From MedAcidi-G1 sp002713545 (lineage in GTDB: Bacteria; Actinomycetota; Acidimicrobiia; Acidimicrobiales; MedAcidi-G1), in NCBI GenBank assembly GCA_964013895.1, contig CAXGYF010000032.1, positions 1-17,624 on the forward strand: DNA of 17,624 bases, read 5' to 3'. This document shows, piece by piece, positions 1-8,387 of the stretch. A program made the translations under genes and the position numbers. Positions within the stretch are counted from its first letter, which is position 1. Every line of letters starts with the position of its first letter. A model generated the notes under the pieces. The model was not told the origin of the DNA, ran no database searches, and was given only the letters and a program-made list of their open reading frames with translations.

Positions 1-25
1 AGAGACCGAGGAAAAGGAGGCCTAA
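1..25 (+). CDS. rplJ: C-terminal end of ribosomal protein L10 (partial, inferred)
   Basis: Reading from base 2 gives ETEEKEA followed by a TAA stop at 23-25 that directly abuts the rplL ATG at 26. L10 is the stalk base that carries L7/L12 dimers, and rplJ almost always precedes rplL. Actinobacterial L10 proteins often end in an acidic, Glu/Ala-rich tail like this one. Only seven codons are visible, so the call rests on position, frame and composition, not on any L10 domain. The same bases double as the rplL ribosome binding site, which would couple the two genes in translation. Confidence 0.55.
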
Positions 26-409
26 ATGGCTACTAAAGAAGAAATTTTGGACGCTATCGGTGAGATGAGTGTTCTTGAACTTAGTGAACTATTAAAAGAG
101 TTCGAAGAGAAGTTTGACGTCACTGCAGCGGCTCCAGTTGCAGCAGTAGCAGCAGCACCAGCTGCAGCCGGTGCTGGAGATGGTGAAGCTGAAGAGAAAG
201 ACAGCTTCGACGTGCACCTTGCTGATGCAGGAGATAAGAAAATCCAAGTAATTAAAGAAGTTAGAACGCTTACCAATCTGGGCCTTAAAGATGCTAAGGA
301 CCTTGTTGATGGTGCACCTAACACAATTTTGGAAGGCGCTTCGAAAGAAGACGCAGAAAAGGCGAAAGAGGCTCTTGAAGCTGCTGGCGCCACAATTGAA
401 TTAAAGTAG
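26..409 (+). CDS. rplL: 50S ribosomal protein L7/L12
   Basis: L7/L12 forms the flexible stalk of the large subunit and recruits and stimulates the GTPase factors, including EF-G and EF-Tu, both encoded in this window. The 127-residue protein has the usual layout: an N-terminal dimerisation and L10-binding helical region (about 1-33), an Ala/Pro-rich hinge (about 34-55), and the globular C-terminal domain (about 60-127) with KKIQVIKEVR and the LGLKDAKDLVD helix that contacts factors. Length and ending are normal. The ATG is preceded by a near-perfect AAGGAGG Shine-Dalgarno at 14-20, five bases away, one of the strongest in the window and fitting a protein needed in several copies per ribosome. 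The reverse-strand frame over the same bases is a shadow. Confidence 0.98.
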   Translation: MATKEEILDAIGEMSVLELSELLKEFEEKFDVTAAAPVAAVAAAPAAAGAGDGEAEEKDSFDVHLADAGDKKIQVIKEVRTLTNLGLKDAKDLVDGAPNTILEGASKEDAEKAKEALEAAGATIELK

Positions 410-421
410 CTTAATTTTTTT
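378..421 (+). terminator. Candidate attenuator or weak terminator at the end of rplL
   Basis: AAGCTGCT (378-385) can pair with AGTAGCTT (405-412), giving an 8-bp stem with one G-U pair, followed after two bases by seven Ts (415-421). An alternative A-T-only stem pairs AATTAA (399-404) with TTAATT (411-416), directly against the T-run. The structure overlaps the last rplL codons and stop. Partial termination between rplL and rpoB is known in E. coli and lowers polymerase output relative to the stalk proteins. The stem is only moderately stable, so this is a candidate. Confidence 0.35.
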
Positions 422-505
422 CCTAATAAAACACTGTTTTTGGACTTGTAATTGCTGGAAGCTAGAAAAGCTACTTTAAATTACTTTAAAATTCATTAAA
501 AGAAT

Positions 506-533
506 GCACCTCTAGGGTTGTTCATAGGGGTGT
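506..533 (+). other. Hairpin in the rpoB leader
   Basis: GCACCTCTA (506-514) pairs with TAGGGGTGT (525-533) around a 10-base loop, a 9-bp stem with two G-U pairs. No T-run follows, so it does not look like an intrinsic terminator. It could be an RNA processing site or a leader structure. It overlaps the -35 of the weak promoter candidate at 518-547, so both readings may not hold. Confidence 0.4.
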
Positions 534-547
534 CGTTGTATTAGGAT
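518..547 (+). promoter_or_regulatory. Weak candidate rpoB promoter
   Basis: TTGTTC (518-523) and TAGGAT (542-547) are separated by 18 bases. The -10 fits the TANNNT pattern of housekeeping sigma factors, and the -35 keeps the TTG core. Initiation would fall near 554 and give a leader of about 90 bases. Several other weak pairs exist in this gap, so this is one option among a few. Confidence 0.22.
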
Positions 548-646
548 TTCACTTCGCTGTGTTACGTCAAAATTATTCCGCTTTTTGTGGTGTGATTTAG
601 TCGTAATACAGTTTGTCCGCATTTATCAGCTTCTGCCGGGAGTTTA

Positions 647-3600
647 TTGTTGTCTGCTCGACCATTACTTCGAGATCGATACTCGTTTGGTGACCTTGAA
701 AAGGTTTTAGAACTACCAGACTTAATTGCTGTTCAACATGAGTCATTTAATTGGCTAATGGAGTCAGGATTGAAAGGTATCTTCTCTGATATAAGTCCTA
801 TAACCGATGTAAGTGAAACGCTTTCACTTGAATTGGAGTTTGATCCTAAAGATGAAGATCTTAGGCCTCCTCCAAAGTTCACCGTAGATGAGTGTAAAGA
901 AAAAGATATGACCTATTCAGGTCCCATATTTGTGCGCGCTCGTTTTTTGAACGCTCATACAGGTGAAATAAAAGAACAAACTGTTTTCTTAGGTGATTTT
1001 CCTCTTATGACAGAAAAAGGTACCTTCATAATTAATGGTACTGAAAGAGTAGTTGTTTCTCAGTTAGTTAGATCGCCAGGGGTTATTTTTCAACCTGGAG
1101 AACGGTACAGGCTAAGAAATCTAGCAAAGAACCAGCTAGTAACAGCGACGGTCCACCCATATAGGGGAGAGTGGATTGAATTCGATGTGGAACAAAAGCC
1201 CGGTAAAGATGTTACGGCAGGTTGTCGAGTTGCAAGAAAACGCCGCTTGTCAATGTTTACTCTTCTAAGAGCTTTAGGTTATGACGAAGAAAACTTCCCT
1301 GGTTTTCTAGATCGTTTAGTTAATCATTTTGATTATCTTGAAGGTCAATGGGAAAATGATCGCGATTCCCATTCAACAGAAGAAGAAGCTCTCTTGGAAA
1401 TTTATCGAAGAGTTCACCCAGGTGAACCACCTTCTGTAGAAGCCGCAAGAGCATATTTGCGCAATGCATTCTTCGAGTCACGTCGATATGACTTATCTCG
1501 AGTAGGTCGTTACAAGTTAAATCGTAAACTTGGTCCAGAAATCGAATGGATTGAAAAAAATCTTGGTGTCGAATTAGAAAGGCCGAGTCGTGACCAGACT
1601 GTCCTGTCTAAAGCAGAAGTTCTAGCAACATGTACATATCTTTTACATCTAGCAGCCGGAGAACCGGGATATCGACTTGACGATCAAGATCATTTTGCAA
1701 ATCGTAGGATTCGCTGTGTCGGTGAGCTTATTCAAAATCAGGTAAGAATAGGTTTGTCACGTCTTGAACGTGTAGTGCGCGAACGTATGACTACTCAGGA
1801 CGTAGAAGCTATAACCCCTCAGTCATTGATTAATATTCGACCTGTTGTTGCCTCAATTAAAGAATTTTTCGGAACAAGTCAACTTTCTCAATTTATGGAT
1901 CAGGTAAACCCTTTGTCTGGGTTGACACATAGACGTCGTTTGTCAGCTTTAGGGCCCGGAGGTTTATCTCGTGAAAGGGCTGGTTTCGAAGTTAGAGATG
2001 TGCATTTTTCTCATTATGGAAGGATGTGCCCCATTGAGACGCCTGAAGGCCCAAATATTGGTTTGATTGGTGGACTTGCTACTTACGGTCGTGTAAATGA
2101 TTTCGGTTTTATCGAGTCGCCTTACAGAAAAGTAGTCAAAGGTAAAGTTACTAACGAAATTATTCATCTAGATGCAGCAGAAGAGGAAGAGTACGTTGTT
2201 GCGCAGGCTAATGCACCACTAAATCCAGATCGTTCTTTCCGAAATGAACGAGTGTTGGTTCGACGTTCGCCCCAATCAGCATCTCTTCAGGATCACAAAC
2301 AACAGTTAGAACAAGACGTATTTTTTGGAGCTACCACAGAAATTTCTTATGTTCCTCCCGCGGAAGTACAGTTGATGGACGTTTCAGCTCAGCAAATAGT
2401 TTCAGTTGCTACCGCTTTAATTCCATTCGTAGAACATGATGATGCAAACCGTGCCCTTATGGGAGCAAACATGCAACGTCAAGCAGTTCCCCTTATACGC
2501 GCTGAAGCTCCTTTTATAGGCACTGGAATGGAGGCTCCTGCAGCACATGACGCAGCTGACATGCTTCTCGCTGAAGAAGCCGGCACCGTGGTTGAAGTTG
2601 ATGCAAGTTCTGTTGTAGTCGAATATCGCAAATCAGGAATAACTACACACGAATTAGTCAAATTCGAAAGATCAAATCAAGACACTTGTGTTAATCAGCA
2701 AGCAAGAGTCGTCCCAGGTCAAAAATTTAAAGCTGGCGAACTTTTAGCTGATGGTTCCTCGACTGATAGTGGGGAACTTGCTTTAGGCAAAAATCTTCTA
2801 GTCGCTTATATGTCTTGGGAAGGTTTCAACTACGAAGATGCGATCATTGTTTCAGAACGTTTAGTAAAAGACGACGTTCTAACCTCTATACATATTCATG
2901 AGCATGAAATAGATGCACGAGATACAAAACTTGGCGCTGAAGAAATTACTAGGGATATTCCAAACCTTTCCGATGAGATACTTTCTGATCTTGATGATCG
3001 GGGAATTATTAGAATTGGTGCCGAAGTTTCACCTGGCGATGTCCTTGTCGGTAAAGTCACTCCAAAAGGTGAGACTGAACTAACTCCTGAAGAGAGACTT
3101 TTGAGAGCGATTTTTGGTGAGAAAGCTCGTGAGGTGCGCGATACTTCACTCAAATTGCCTCATGGTGAATCAGGAAAAGTTATAGATGTAAAGGTCTTTG
3201 ATAGGGAAGCTGGAGATGAGCTACCACCAGGTGTTAATCAGTTGGTAAGAGTTCATGTTGCGCAAAAACGAAAGATCAGTGTCGGCGATAAATTGGCTGG
3301 ACGACACGGAAACAAAGGTGTTATTTCAAAGATTCTTCCGATTGAAGACATGCCTTATATGAAAGATGGAACACCCGTAGACATTATTCTTAATCCATTA
3401 GGTGTTCCATCCAGAATGAACGTAGGTCAAGTTCTTGAAACGCATTTAGGATATTGCGCTAGATGGGGTTGGGAAATTGATGGTGAAGGTGTTGGTGATC
3501 CTGTAGATCGAGATTCTGAGGCTAAGAAAACGAGAACAAGTACAAAACCTTCAATCCATGTAGCCACTCCAGTTTTTGATGGTGCTAGTTGGGATAAGGA

Positions 3601-4249
3601 AGATCCACAGAGCAACCATCCAAGTATTAGCAAAATCCTTGTAAATCTTCGTCCAGACTCAGCTGAAGGCGAAGAGAAGCTTGTTAGAGATGACGGGAAA
3701 GCGGTGCTCTATAATGGCCGCACCGGCGAAGCGTATGATGAGCCAATCGGTATCGGATACGTTTATATTTTGAAGCTTGCCCACTTGGTTGATGACAAAA
3801 TTCATGCCAGATCTACAGGGCCATATTCAATGATTACCCAGCAGCCTTTGGGTGGTAAAGCTCAGTTTGGTGGCCAGAGATTTGGAGAGATGGAAGTTTG
3901 GGCTCTAGAAGCATACGGCGCTTCGTATTGCCTTCAGGAGCTTTTAACCATCAAGTCTGATGATGTACTCGGGCGTGTGAGGGTTTATGAGGCAATTGTT
4001 AAAGGAGACAATATTCCGGAACCCGGGATACCTGAGAGTTTTAAAGTTCTCATAAAGGAGATGCAATCTTTGTGTTTGAATGTCGAAGTTCTCGACAATG
4101 ACGGTAAAGAAGTTGAAATCAGAGAGATGGATGAAGATGTTTATAGAACAACTGAAGCTCTTGGGATTGATCTTTCCCGTCCAGAACGAGGTTCTGATGA
4201 AGAAGATGCAGCTCGCGAAGCTGCCCGTGCAGTAAGAGCGTTTTCATAA
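647..4249 (+). CDS. rpoB: DNA-directed RNA polymerase subunit beta
   Basis: RpoB forms half of the RNA polymerase active-site cleft and binds rifamycins. The 1200-residue protein is full length. FFGTSQLSQFMDQ starts the rifampicin region (residues 407-436), with D418, H428, R431 and S433 matching E. coli D516, H526, R529 and S531 in the sensitive form; V420 stands where E. coli has N518. GDKLAGRHGNKG (880-891) carries the conserved active-site lysines, and the C-terminal clamp segment with MITQQPLGGKAQFGGQRFGEME is intact. No ATG or GTG fits: the frame is open upstream only to a TGA at 593-595. The start is TTG at 647 or the adjacent TTG at 650; GGGAG (638-642) lies four bases from the first and seven from the second, which slightly favours 650. 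It ends in tandem TAA codons and sits 35 bases before rpoC. Confidence 0.98.
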   Translation: MLSARPLLRDRYSFGDLEKVLELPDLIAVQHESFNWLMESGLKGIFSDISPITDVSETLSLELEFDPKDEDLRPPPKFTVDECKEKDMTYSGPIFVRARFLNAHTGEIKEQTVFLGDFPLMTEKGTFIINGTERVVVSQLVRSPGVIFQPGERYRLRNLAKNQLVTATVHPYRGEWIEFDVEQKPGKDVTAGCRVARKRRLSMFTLLRALGYDEENFPGFLDRLVNHFDYLEGQWENDRDSHSTEEEALLEIYRRVHPGEPPSVEAARAYLRNAFFESRRYDLSRVGRYKLNRKLGPEIEWIEKNLGVELERPSRDQTVLSKAEVLATCTYLLHLAAGEPGYRLDDQDHFANRRIRCVGELIQNQVRIGLSRLERVVRERMTTQDVEAITPQSLINIRPVVASIKEFFGTSQLSQFMDQVNPLSGLTHRRRLSALGPGGLSRERAGFEVRDVHFSHYGRMCPIETPEGPNIGLIGGLATYGRVNDFGFIESPYRKVVKGKVTNEIIHLDAAEEEEYVVAQANAPLNPDRSFRNERVLVRRSPQSASLQDHKQQLEQDVFFGATTEISYVPPAEVQLMDVSAQQIVSVATALIPFVEHDDANRALMGANMQRQAVPLIRAEAPFIGTGMEAPAAHDAADMLLAEEAGTVVEVDASSVVVEYRKSGITTHELVKFERSNQDTCVNQQARVVPGQKFKAGELLADGSSTDSGELALGKNLLVAYMSWEGFNYEDAIIVSERLVKDDVLTSIHIHEHEIDARDTKLGAEEITRDIPNLSDEILSDLDDRGIIRIGAEVSPGDVLVGKVTPKGETELTPEERLLRAIFGEKAREVRDTSLKLPHGESGKVIDVKVFDREAGDELPPGVNQLVRVHVAQKRKISVGDKLAGRHGNKGVISKILPIEDMPYMKDGTPVDIILNPLGVPSRMNVGQVLETHLGYCARWGWEIDGEGVGDPVDRDSEAKKTRTSTKPSIHVATPVFDGASWDKEDPQSNHPSISKILVNLRPDSAEGEEKLVRDDGKAVLYNGRTGEAYDEPIGIGYVYILKLAHLVDDKIHARSTGPYSMITQQPLGGKAQFGGQRFGEMEVWALEAYGASYCLQELLTIKSDDVLGRVRVYEAIVKGDNIPEPGIPESFKVLIKEMQSLCLNVEVLDNDGKEVEIREMDEDVYRTTEALGIDLSRPERGSDEEDAAREAARAVRAFS

Positions 4250-4284
4250 TAAGAGATAGTAATTAGGAAATAAGGGAATAAAGA

Positions 4285-7200
4285 GTGATAGACGTCAACG
4301 AATTTTCAAATATTCGAATTGGTTTGGCTACTGCCGATGACATTCGTATGTGGTCAAATGGAGAAGTAAAAAAACCTGAGACTATTAACTATCGAACGCT
4401 TAAACCTGAAAAAGACGGGCTTTTTTGCGAGAAAATTTTTGGTCCAACCAAAGATTGGGAATGCTATTGCGGAAAATATAAAAGAGTTAGATTTAAGGGA
4501 ATTATTTGTGAACGTTGTGGTGTAGAAGTAACCAGGTCAAAAGTCCGTCGTGAACGAATGGGCCATATTGAGTTGGCAGCACCCGCAGTTCATATTTGGT
4601 ATTTGCGCGGAACGCGTTCGTGGTTAGCTTATTTATTAACAGGTAATGAACCCAAAGAAGAACTAAAAGCAAAACAACTAGAAAAAGTAATTTATTTTGC
4701 TGCCAATCTGGTTGTAACTGTTGATGAAGAAAGAAGACACGAAGATCTACCGGAGTTAGAGAAAGAACTTTCTGAAGAACGAAACGCTATAGAAGAAGAA
4801 AGAGATCGAGAACTTGATCGTCGCAAAGAGGATCTAGAGGCTGAATTAGTCGAAATGGAAAACGAAGGTCTCAAAGATGCTGACCTGAAAGCGCGACAGA
4901 AAGCTGCAGAAAAAGATATGCAGTTCATTCGTGAACAGTATGAGCAAGAGTTAGATGTTTTAGATAGAGCTTGGGAAGAATTCAAAGGTCTTTTCCCCCG
5001 TCAGATAATTGAAGACGAGCTTCTTTGGCGAGAGCTGGAAGACCGTTGGGGCGAGTATTTTGAGGGCGGTATGGGTGCTGATGCTTTATCACAATTAATT
5101 GACCGCATTGATTTTGATGAAGAAGAAGTCAAATTAAGAGGAATGATTGATCCACCTAAAGATCAAAAACCCTTGTCAACGCAACGTCGACAGAAAGCAA
5201 TTAAGAGACTAAAAATAGTTGCTTCTTTTAATCGCCGAGATGAGCATGGCCGTCGTGTAAATGAACCGGGAGCTATGATCCTTGATGCTGTTCCAGTTAT
5301 ACCTCCTGATCTTCGACCAATGGTTCAGTTAGATGGTGGTCGTTTTGCGACTTCTGATCTAAACGATTTGTATAGGCGAGTAATCAATAGAAATAACCGC
5401 TTAAAGAGACTTCTTGATCTAGGAGCACCTCGAATTATCGTCAATAACGAAAAGCGTATGTTGCAAGAGGCAGTGGATGCATTATTTGACAATGGTAGGC
5501 GAGGGAGGCCTGTTACCGGTCCAGGAAACCGTCCTCTAAAATCTCTTTCAGACATGTTGAAAGGTAAGCAGGGAAGATTCAGACAGAATCTTCTTGGTAA
5601 ACGAGTTGATTATTCTGGTAGGTCCGTAATCGTTGCTGGTCCTACACTTAAGTTTCACCAATGTGGGCTTCCTAAATTAATGGCCCTTGAATTATTTAAA
5701 CCTTTCGTAATGAAGCGTTTGGTAGATGGAGAACTTGCTCAGAATATTAAATCTGCCAAGCGAATGGTTGAAAGGCGAAAGCCACAAGTATGGGATGTTT
5801 TAGAAGAAGTTATTCAGGAACATCCGGTTATGTTGAATCGAGCCCCAACTCTACACAGATTAGGTATTCAAGCATTTGAGCCTGTTTTAGTTGAAGGTAA
5901 AGCAATTCGAATTCATCCTTTAGTCTGTACTGCTTTTAACGCAGACTTTGATGGAGATCAGATGGCAGTACATTTGCCTCTATCGGCTGAAGCGCAAGCA
6001 GAAGCAAGAGTCTTAATGCTTTCTGCTAACAACGTTCTCAGTCCAGCTCATGGTCGTCCTTTAGTGACTCCAACCCAAGACATGATTATTGGTGGTTTCT
6101 ACCTGACTAGTGAAGTTGAAGGAGCTACGGGTGAAGGAAGAACCTTCCGGAGAATACATGAAATTGAGCAAGCTCTAGACAGTGGCGCACTGCATTTGCA
6201 TGCGTTAATTGAATTCAGATCGGATAGTTATCCAGACTTGGCACTTGAATCAGAGAGTGGAGACGGTCTTGTTTGGGAAAAGACTACTGCCGGACGCGTT
6301 TTATTTAACGAAGCTCTTCCAGCAGGTTTTGGATATGTGAATTACCAAGTTGACAAAAAAGCTATGGGATCGATTGTTGATGATTTAGCACGACATTACC
6401 CAAAGAAAGTTGTATCTAATAGTCTTGACAGTCTCAAAGATAAGTGTTTCCGTTATGCATCACAATCAGGAATCACTGTTTCAATTGAAGATGTGAAGAC
6501 GCCCTCTGACAAGCAGGAAATTCTAGATAAATATGAGAAAGATGCAGAAAAAGTAGAGAACCAGTTTAGGCGAGGAATTATTACAGATGGTGAAAGAAGG
6601 CAGAAAGAAATAGAGATTTGGAACGCTGCTACCGCTGAAATTACCGAAAGAATGGCTGAAGTTCTAGAAACCGATCAGTTCAATCCCATTGACATGATGA
6701 TGAAATCTGGTGCAAGAGGAAACATGATGCAGGTGCGGCAAATTGCTGGGATGCGAGGCCTTGTAGCTAATCCTCGTGGTGACTTAATTCCCCGTCCAAT
6801 TAAATCCAACTTCCGAGAAGGATTAGCTATGTTGGAGTACTTTATCGCTACTCCTGGGGCAAGAAAAGGTCTTGTTGATACCGCATTGAGGACTGCTGAT
6901 TCTGGTTATTTGACCAGACGACTAGTTGATGTTTGTCAAGAATTAATAATTAACGATGAGGATGTTTTTGCTACTGGCAAACCAGTGCGTTCGGTTTGGG
7001 TAGAAAATATTCGAGAAGATGAACCAGGTTTTCGTTCACATATAGAAACAAAACTATTTAGTAGAACCCTTGCAGAAGACGTAGAACTTTCTGACGGAAC
7101 TGTTTTTGAAAAAGGAACAATCGTTGGTGAAGATGAAATGCTCGCACTTCGAGATGATCCAAAAGTTGAACGGGTTAGGGTTCTTTCACCTTTAACTGAT

Positions 7201-8274
7201 GACTCAGATCAAGGAGTTTCTGGGGCCTGTTATGGAATGTCTTTAGCAACCGGCAAACCAATAGAAATAGGGGAGGCAGTAGGGGTAATAGCTGCCCAGT
7301 CAATCGGTGAGCCAGGCACACAGCTGACTATGAGAACTTTCCATACGGGTGGTGTAGCTGCTGCTGGAAGAGATATTGCGGCAGGTTTGCCCCGTGTAGT
7401 TGAGTTGTTCGAAGCACGAACTCCCAAAGGCAAGGCAACTTTGTCAAGGATTTCTGGCATTATAAGAATCGGAGAAGATGAAGGAAGAGGTCGAGAGGTA
7501 ACTGTTGTAGCTGATGATGGAACGGAAGAGGTTCATTTAATTCCAGGTATTTCCCGTTTGGAATTCAAAGACGGTGATGAGATATCCGCTGGTGATGCAA
7601 TAGTTGAGGGTCCAAGAGATCCGAAGGAACTTCTTGAAATTAAAGGAGTTAGGGAAACTCAACAGTATCTAGTAGATGAAGTTCAAAAAGTTTATCGAGA
7701 TCAAGGTGTATCAATTCATGACAAGCATATTGAACTAGTTGTAAGACAGATGACTCGAAGGGTGCGAATTAGTGACCCAGGTGATTCAGATTTTCTTCCA
7801 GGAGAACAGGTAGATCAACCCATTTTTGCAACCACGAATAGAAACTTGGTTGAGGAAGGAAAGAAACCTGCTGAAGGCCGTCCTGAATTAATGGGTATAA
7901 CTAAGGCTTCACTTGCCACTGATTCTTGGTTGTCAGCTGCTTCTTTCCAAGAAACCACTCGAGTTCTTACAGAAGCTGCAATTGAAAGCAGGCAGGACAA
8001 ATTGGTCGGTCTAAAAGAAAACATCATTATCGGCAAATTAATTCCTGCCGGAACTGGGCGTGAAGAGTATAGGCGTGTGGGAACTCACGCTCCTGATTAT
8101 AAGCCAATGGATTTTTACTCTTCTGCAGATGAGGAGCAAGACTTAGCTGAATGGCTAGCTACCCAAGCAGATAGTGGCAATGAGAGCGGTGATAGTTTTG
8201 TCGGTGCCTATGAAGCTGATGTAATAGATTTAGCTAATGGAGCTATTGAAGAAGCTATTGAAGAAATTGACTGA
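4285..8274 (+). CDS. rpoC: DNA-directed RNA polymerase subunit beta'
   Basis: RpoC supplies the catalytic metal site and clamp of RNA polymerase. The 1329-residue protein starts at GTG 4285, seven bases after AAGGGA (4272-4277). The N-terminal zinc ribbon is intact (C60, C62, C75, C78). A long charged coiled-coil insertion at about 146-235 is the actinobacterial type. The catalytic NADFDGD motif is at 552-558, with D554, D556 and D558 binding magnesium. The bridge-helix and trigger-loop region with GARKGLVDTALRTADSGYLTRR is normal, as is GEPGTQLTMRTFHTGG. The second zinc site is not: the residues matching E. coli C814, C888, C895 and C898 are V894, D972, S979 and C982, so only one ligand survives. 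The flanks align without gaps and the frame is intact, so this is substitution, not damage. It pairs with RpoB from the same operon. Confidence 0.98.
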   Translation: MIDVNEFSNIRIGLATADDIRMWSNGEVKKPETINYRTLKPEKDGLFCEKIFGPTKDWECYCGKYKRVRFKGIICERCGVEVTRSKVRRERMGHIELAAPAVHIWYLRGTRSWLAYLLTGNEPKEELKAKQLEKVIYFAANLVVTVDEERRHEDLPELEKELSEERNAIEEERDRELDRRKEDLEAELVEMENEGLKDADLKARQKAAEKDMQFIREQYEQELDVLDRAWEEFKGLFPRQIIEDELLWRELEDRWGEYFEGGMGADALSQLIDRIDFDEEEVKLRGMIDPPKDQKPLSTQRRQKAIKRLKIVASFNRRDEHGRRVNEPGAMILDAVPVIPPDLRPMVQLDGGRFATSDLNDLYRRVINRNNRLKRLLDLGAPRIIVNNEKRMLQEAVDALFDNGRRGRPVTGPGNRPLKSLSDMLKGKQGRFRQNLLGKRVDYSGRSVIVAGPTLKFHQCGLPKLMALELFKPFVMKRLVDGELAQNIKSAKRMVERRKPQVWDVLEEVIQEHPVMLNRAPTLHRLGIQAFEPVLVEGKAIRIHPLVCTAFNADFDGDQMAVHLPLSAEAQAEARVLMLSANNVLSPAHGRPLVTPTQDMIIGGFYLTSEVEGATGEGRTFRRIHEIEQALDSGALHLHALIEFRSDSYPDLALESESGDGLVWEKTTAGRVLFNEALPAGFGYVNYQVDKKAMGSIVDDLARHYPKKVVSNSLDSLKDKCFRYASQSGITVSIEDVKTPSDKQEILDKYEKDAEKVENQFRRGIITDGERRQKEIEIWNAATAEITERMAEVLETDQFNPIDMMMKSGARGNMMQVRQIAGMRGLVANPRGDLIPRPIKSNFREGLAMLEYFIATPGARKGLVDTALRTADSGYLTRRLVDVCQELIINDEDVFATGKPVRSVWVENIREDEPGFRSHIETKLFSRTLAEDVELSDGTVFEKGTIVGEDEMLALRDDPKVERVRVLSPLTDDSDQGVSGACYGMSLATGKPIEIGEAVGVIAAQSIGEPGTQLTMRTFHTGGVAAAGRDIAAGLPRVVELFEARTPKGKATLSRISGIIRIGEDEGRGREVTVVADDGTEEVHLIPGISRLEFKDGDEISAGDAIVEGPRDPKELLEIKGVRETQQYLVDEVQKVYRDQGVSIHDKHIELVVRQMTRRVRISDPGDSDFLPGEQVDQPIFATTNRNLVEEGKKPAEGRPELMGITKASLATDSWLSAASFQETTRVLTEAAIESRQDKLVGLKENIIIGKLIPAGTGREEYRRVGTHAPDYKPMDFYSSADEEQDLAEWLATQADSGNESGDSFVGAYEADVIDLANGAIEEAIEEID

Positions 8275-8387
8275 GATATTTAGATTTCTTTTTGCGACGT
8301 GAAGATGCCGACCGTAGACTCAATATTTCGTGTCGCAGTTAATTCTGCACCGTTTTTCAATTTTAATAGGCAGGTTTGAGGTAAGTC
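8275..8387 (+). other. rpoC-rpsL intergenic gap with an imperfect dyad
   Basis: This 113-base gap separates the polymerase genes from the str operon. TGCGACGTGAA (8293-8303) can pair with TTCGTGTCGCA (8327-8337), an 11-bp stem with two G-U pairs and a 23-base loop. No T-run follows, so it is not an obvious terminator. A promoter-like pair sits within it. GAGG (8378-8381) is the rpsL ribosome binding site, six bases before its GTG. Confidence 0.5.
8292..8320 (+). promoter_or_regulatory. Candidate str operon promoter
   Basis: TTGCGA (8292-8297) and TAGACT (8315-8320) are separated by exactly 17 bases and fit a housekeeping-sigma promoter (TTGNNN and TANNNT). Initiation near 8327 would give a leader of about 60 bases for rpsL. 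The -35 overlaps the left arm of the surrounding dyad and the predicted start falls at its right arm, so a protein binding the dyad could control it. This is the best-formed promoter candidate I see in the window. Confidence 0.4.

Larger units (their letters stand above)
410..646 (+). other. rplL-rpoB intergenic leader
   Basis: This 237-base gap has no credible gene. It holds the T-run after rplL, a hairpin at 506-533, and several weak promoter-like pairs: TTGGAC (440-445) with TAGAAA (463-468) at 17-bp spacing, and TTGTTC (518-523) with TAGGAT (542-547) at 18-bp spacing. A long rplL-rpoB gap with separate rpoBC initiation is common among actinobacteria. The last 20 bases carry the rpoB ribosome binding site. 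Confidence 0.6.

Noticed and set aside
22..393. Minus-strand 123-codon frame opposite rplL
   Set aside because: It mirrors the biased codons of rplL, has Ser/Ala-rich low-complexity content and no family resemblance.
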